From contig CAZHRC010000010.1 in NCBI GenBank assembly GCA_964533865.1, positions 3,486 to 67,485 on the forward strand: a stretch of 64,000 nucleotides of DNA, in the 5' to 3' direction. The notes under the pieces were generated by a model that saw nothing but the letters and a program-made list of their open reading frames with translations, was not told where the DNA came from and ran no database searches. Source of the DNA: CAZHRC01 sp964533865. GTDB lineage: Bacteria > Bacillota > Clostridia > Tissierellales > Peptoniphilaceae. Position 1 is the first letter of the stretch. The number at the start of each line of letters is the position of its first letter. Of the stretch, positions 60,919 to 64,000 are shown piece by piece. A program made the translations under genes and the position numbers.

Positions 60919-61314
60919 TTATTCATGTAAAAATACTTTGATGCCGATGTGCAACCATTTATCAATGATCTCTTTCGATTCCACCCGACCAAAAATAAGT
61001 TTGCCAGCATCCATCAATCGTGCGAACACAACATTATCAGCCTTTGGTACATAACCGATTTTCTTCCCTTCAATCGTGGTTATGACAATCGCCTGTCCAT
61101 CAAAAGGATTTTCTGGCTCGCGATAACAATGTAACTTCGTTCCCTTTACCAGCTGAGGCTCCCATGTCATAATATCTTCGATATAGCTCGTACCCGCGAC
61201 ATAGGTGTCGAACAAAAAAATATCTCGTTCAAAAGGCTTACCAAGATCGATAGCACCGCCTTTTCCATGAAAAAGGTCTACTATATCCATCCCTGTTTTC
61301 TCTAAATTGCCCAT
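60919..61314 (-). CDS. HIRAN-domain protein
   Basis: 131 aa. A HIRAN domain covers most of the chain from about residue 30 (DTYVAGTSYIEDIMTWEPQL, then LHCYREPENPFDGQAIVI and KIGYVPKADNVVFARLMDAG). HIRAN binds the 3' end of single-stranded DNA in the HLTF remodeller, and free-standing bacterial forms are uncharacterised. ACGAGGTG precedes the ATG. It starts 4 bp after the J-domain gene and is followed by the DUF5808 gene, so the three are co-expressed. Confidence 0.87.
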   Translation of the reverse strand: MGNLEKTGMDIVDLFHGKGGAIDLGKPFERDIFLFDTYVAGTSYIEDIMTWEPQLVKGTKLHCYREPENPFDGQAIVITTIEGKKIGYVPKADNVVFARLMDAGKLIFGRVESKEIIDKWLHIGIKVFLHE

Positions 61315-61318
61315 GTTT

Positions 61319-62128
61319 TCACCTCGTCATATTGGCGATTTTATCGCAGTACCATTGCCGTGCTTCTTTGAGTTGCACAATTTCTTGATGGAGTTCTTCT
61401 TGTTTCTCTTCGACTTTTCTAGAATCGAGAAGAAACTCTTTCATCGTAAATGGAAAATCGCTTTCCAGTTCATCAATGGCCATTCTTTGAGATTCGATTG
61501 ATCGATGAAGTTGATCCAGTATTCTATTTAGCGCTAATAAGCTACCCTCAAAAAAATCCTCGCCATCTATCATTGTACTAATGACTCTTAGAGACTCGAG
61601 GTCCCCATTTTCATAAGCTTCGACCGCTCGATAAAATAACTTATCCTGATTTTCAGACCTTCCTGGATTTAAATCAGGGTGTAACGCTTTTACAATGGAT
61701 CGGTACAAGCTTTTAAATTCTTTTAGATTGTCTTTCGATAAGCGCTCTTGCCCTTTTCTTTCCAACGCTTCAGTGACTTGATGCATTCTTCTGTTTAGCT
61801 CTTCCTGGTATTCATAAAAGAGTTCATCTAATTCCAATTCGATGCTATCCATATCAATAGCTTCTCTACGATTAATACGCGATTGAATCAGCTCAATTTT
61901 TCGTTTCAATCGGAGTATCTCACATCGCAACTCATAAGCCTTGCATTCTAAGTAACCAATCGAAAGCATATAGTCCGCTCGGATATTTTTTGATTCATGA
62001 TAGACCAAGTGATCATAACGTAAAATAAGATCCGATAATTCAAAGCGTCTCGCTTTGATCTCCCTTTTTAGTTGGTCTGTCTCCGTATAAAATAGAATGA
62101 CATTTGGCGGACGCTGGGCGTCATTCAT
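61319..62128 (-). CDS. J-domain co-chaperone-like protein with long coiled coils
   Basis: 269 aa from the ATG behind GGAGG; a longer frame to 62203 has no ribosome site. Residues about 20-130 are predicted coiled coil rich in Glu, Arg and Leu. A J-domain-like segment follows, with FKSLYRSIVKALHPDLNPG near residues 138-156 containing the HPD tripeptide, then DKLFYRAVEAYENGDLESL. A second coiled coil forms the end. It lacks the Gly/Phe and zinc-finger regions of DnaJ. It would recruit DnaK to a specific client. Its client may be the HIRAN protein or whatever that binds, inferred from the 4-bp spacing. Confidence 0.82.
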   Translation of the reverse strand: MNDAQRPPNVILFYTETDQLKREIKARRFELSDLILRYDHLVYHESKNIRADYMLSIGYLECKAYELRCEILRLKRKIELIQSRINRREAIDMDSIELELDELFYEYQEELNRRMHQVTEALERKGQERLSKDNLKEFKSLYRSIVKALHPDLNPGRSENQDKLFYRAVEAYENGDLESLRVISTMIDGEDFFEGSLLALNRILDQLHRSIESQRMAIDELESDFPFTMKEFLLDSRKVEEKQEELHQEIVQLKEARQWYCDKIANMTR

Positions 62129-62524
62129 AATAAACCTCCATAATAGAGCTTGAAGTTTGATGATTCTACTTAGTAATAATTGGTGAAGGATGCTGTACTG
62201 CATCTCCAGTTTTTCCTATCCTTGATCGTAAACCCATCGATAACAGCGAGATTTTTGAAAGGATCTCTGAAAGTTCTATCATCAAACTTCATCCACAAGG
62301 AACACGAAGTAAAATCTTTTTTCGTAAGTCTCAAAACCACTCTCAGTATCATATTCCTACCCGAAATCCCATTATCTCAATCTAAGGACGCGTCTCGAAT
62401 CGTAGATGAAAAACAGCTTCACAAGGCCAATATCCGTATGAACCAACATGATCTCGCGGGTATAAAGTCGTTGCTCTTCTTACCCACCAAACGATAAATC
62501 ACAAGTCCTTGATCATACAGTTTC
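62129..62524. other. Long leader region upstream of the J-domain operon
   Basis: About 400 bp lie between the surface-protein terminator and the J-domain start. Open frames exist on both strands: minus 62170-62352, whose translation includes RTFRDPFKNLAVIDGF, and plus 62180-62497. I recognise neither, and neither has a clear ribosome site. The minus frame could be a small or decayed gene. No convincing promoter was identified. Confidence 0.35.
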
Positions 62525-62577
62525 AAAAATAAAAAAATCTTCTATAACAGCAGTTCTCAGCCGATATAGAAGATTTT
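62525..62577 (-). terminator. Terminator after the surface-protein gene
   Basis: Minus strand: AAATCTTCTATA-18 nt-TATAGAAGATTT followed by TTTTATTTTTG. Confidence 0.88.
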
Positions 62578-62641
62578 GGGTAACTGATCTCTGAACTTCT
62601 TATCTCATAAGACGCCTATTGATCGCCCACCTTGCGAAACG

Positions 62642-64000
62642 CTAGTTCGCGATCTTTTGAATGCCCATGACATGGAGATAGAGTGCTTGAACATCAGAAA
62701 CGTTCACGCTTCCATCTTCGTTGTAGTCTAGGGCTGCTTTCTCTAAAGTTAGAGACTCGATCCCCATAATATGAAGATACAGCGCTTGAACATCCGCTAC
62801 GTTGATCGCTCCGTCGCCGTTGATATCAAGCACTAATGCAGCTCCCTTGTCAAAAGTACCGTACGCAATAATTTTATTCACTGGCCTTATCGTGATATCT
62901 ATGCTTTTTGCCAACCGAGAGACTTCTTCATCGCGAACATAAGCCACTTCATAGGTGATCTTGACTTCTCCATCCACACCTTCTTGTTTGATGATCTCTT
63001 CGCCTCGTTCCGTTTCTGGATCCTCTACTCTGACGATTTCAAAAGGGAGAGGCTTCGTTTCCGTTTCAGTTCGAGTTTCCAATACACCTACTCGAATGAT
63101 CTTCTCGACCGGTTTTATAGTGATTTCTTCTTTCACTACTTCTCGACCCACCTCGGACCCATCCACGTACTTTAAGCGATAGGTGACCACTTTTTTTCCT
63201 GTCACCCCTTCTTGAACCGCGACCTCAGTCCCTTTTTTAGCTTTGAGATCTTCTTCTTTTTTAGTGTCAAAAGGGATCTCTTCTGTTTTCGTTTCGTAGC
63301 GGATGCCAGTCTTAGGGTCTTCGCCAAGCCAGTACAAAGTGACCACTGGGTCGAAAGAGGGCTTTAAATCATTCAGTTCGACTAAGGGTCGATATTTGTC
63401 CGTTATAATAGAATAGTGTGTTACCGAGTGGGGAATGCTGACACTATCTAAATTATTCCATCTAAAAGCCTCAAATGATATTTTTTCAATCCCCTCTTCG
63501 AATGAGGCTTCTCGCATCTGGTTATGAGAGAAGGCACCACTTCCTATTGACTTCACACTTCCAGGAATAGAGAGGGATGTAACTTGATTATGAACAAAAG
63601 CGTTGCTCCCGATCTCTTCTATCCCCTGAGGTAAACTCAGCGAGTTTATTCTATTAATACCAAATGCATAGGTTCCTATTCTTTTAATACCGCTAGGCAT
63701 CGTTAGAGATGAAATCTGGTTATAAAAAAACGCTGCCTCATTAATTTCCGTTAACCCTGTAGGTAACTCTAGTTTTCCTAAAGCATTGTAACTGAAAGCG
63801 TAACTTCCAATTTTTTCGACAGCCTCCGGCAACGCCACGCTTTCGATCTGGTTGTACGCAAAAGCGTGAGCTCCAATCGACGTCACCCCGATTGGGATTT
63901 GGAGTGTTATGATTTGATTATTATCAAATGCATAATCGCCAATAGTTTTTACACTCTTGGGAATATCGATCTATTCTATTTGATTGCCATTAAAACCTGA
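62642..64000 (-). pseudogene. BspA-like leucine-rich-repeat, double G5, dockerin surface protein, interrupted by an in-frame stop
   Basis: The 3' end of a gene entering from beyond the window. In order it encodes BspA-type (LRR_5) repeats (units with IGSYAFSYN, IGTYAFGIN, IGSNAFVHN), two G5-like domains (around 63090-63310 and 62850-63085), and a type I dockerin with two Ca-binding repeats, DINGDGAINVADVQALYLH and DYNEDGSVNVSDVQALYLH. The same frame continues to 64000 as repeat sequence but is broken by TAG at 63971-63973, where the repeat pattern NQIExIDIP expects a sense codon. The remaining downstream frame has only a GTG at 63886 and no signal peptide. Either the gene is decayed or the base is an error. 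Confidence 0.75.

Noticed and set aside
62180..62497. Plus-strand 105-codon frame upstream of the J-domain gene
   Set aside because: No ribosome binding site, no recognisable domain, and it runs opposite to the surrounding genes.
63886..64000. Recoding of TAG as a sense codon in the surface-protein gene
   Set aside because: Several intact genes in the window end in TAG, so genome-wide reassignment does not fit; mutation or sequencing error is simpler.

Overview
The window looks like chromosomal DNA of an anaerobic, Gram-positive-type bacterium, most likely a member of Clostridia (Bacillota). Support: strong AGGAGG-type ribosome binding sites with GTG/TTG starts, three T-box leaders, a class III fructose-1,6-bisphosphatase, an oxygen-sensitive class III ribonucleotide reductase behind a cobalamin riboswitch, BglG- and GntR-type regulators, lipobox binding proteins and a G5/dockerin surface protein. 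I cannot name the genus. No rRNA, tRNA, CRISPR array, prophage or transposase was seen.

Layout. 1-1.3 kb: DeoR repressor and the start of a four-carbon sugar-acid kinase, with a readable promoter and a 10-bp-periodic operator. 1.6-9.5 kb (minus): thioredoxin-reductase-like protein, fbp, and the ilvB-ilvD-ilvC-ACT unit under a T-box that reads GUC (valine). 9.6-12.4 kb (minus): leuA plus an overlapping ABC ATPase, behind two tandem T-boxes that both read CUC (leucine). 12.4-16.2 kb: two paralogous thioredoxin-fold lipoproteins flanking a YheO-like regulator and a small membrane protein. 16.2-19.5 kb (minus): nrdD-nrdG behind a cobalamin riboswitch. 20.1-25.9 kb (plus): complete carbohydrate ABC importer, sugar isomerase and GntR repressor. 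26.1-26.35 kb: a non-coding inverted-repeat element with four 21-bp tandem repeats; a shorter relative lies at 45.05-45.19 kb. 26.4-33.8 kb (minus): seven-gene glycan cluster (four genes for a 2,3-diacetamido-glucuronate nucleotide sugar, a second sugar aminotransferase, a priming glycosyl-1-phosphate transferase and one GT4 glycosyltransferase). 33.9-36.6 kb: cysteine-peptidase-like protein, ketopantoate reductase, AI-2E-type membrane protein. 37-44.2 kb: PHP-domain protein, a glycerophosphodiesterase remnant and a second ABC importer whose operon carries a PhnP-like hydrolase, with a divergent AraC regulator. 44.2-48.7 kb: secreted nuclease, the AMMECR1/LigB/radical-SAM operon, a YgjP-like metallopeptidase and a small anchored protein. 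49-55 kb (minus): a cmt-like PTS operon (MtlR-type activator, EIIA, kinase, EIICB, zinc dehydrogenase). 55.1-62.1 kb: a baeRF-family protein, iron alcohol dehydrogenase, PAP2 phosphatase, GltD-like flavoprotein and a J-domain/HIRAN/DUF5808 operon. 62.6-64 kb: a leucine-rich-repeat/G5/dockerin surface protein with an in-frame stop near the window edge.

The genes combine amino-acid-responsive branched-chain synthesis, B12-gated anaerobic dNTP synthesis, three carbohydrate-type uptake operons each with its own regulator, and cell-surface glycan and protein functions. The most interesting poorly understood parts are the split AMMECR1/LigB/radical-SAM operon, the J-domain/HIRAN operon, the importer surrounded by phosphoesterase genes, the minimal glycan cluster and the inverted-repeat element.
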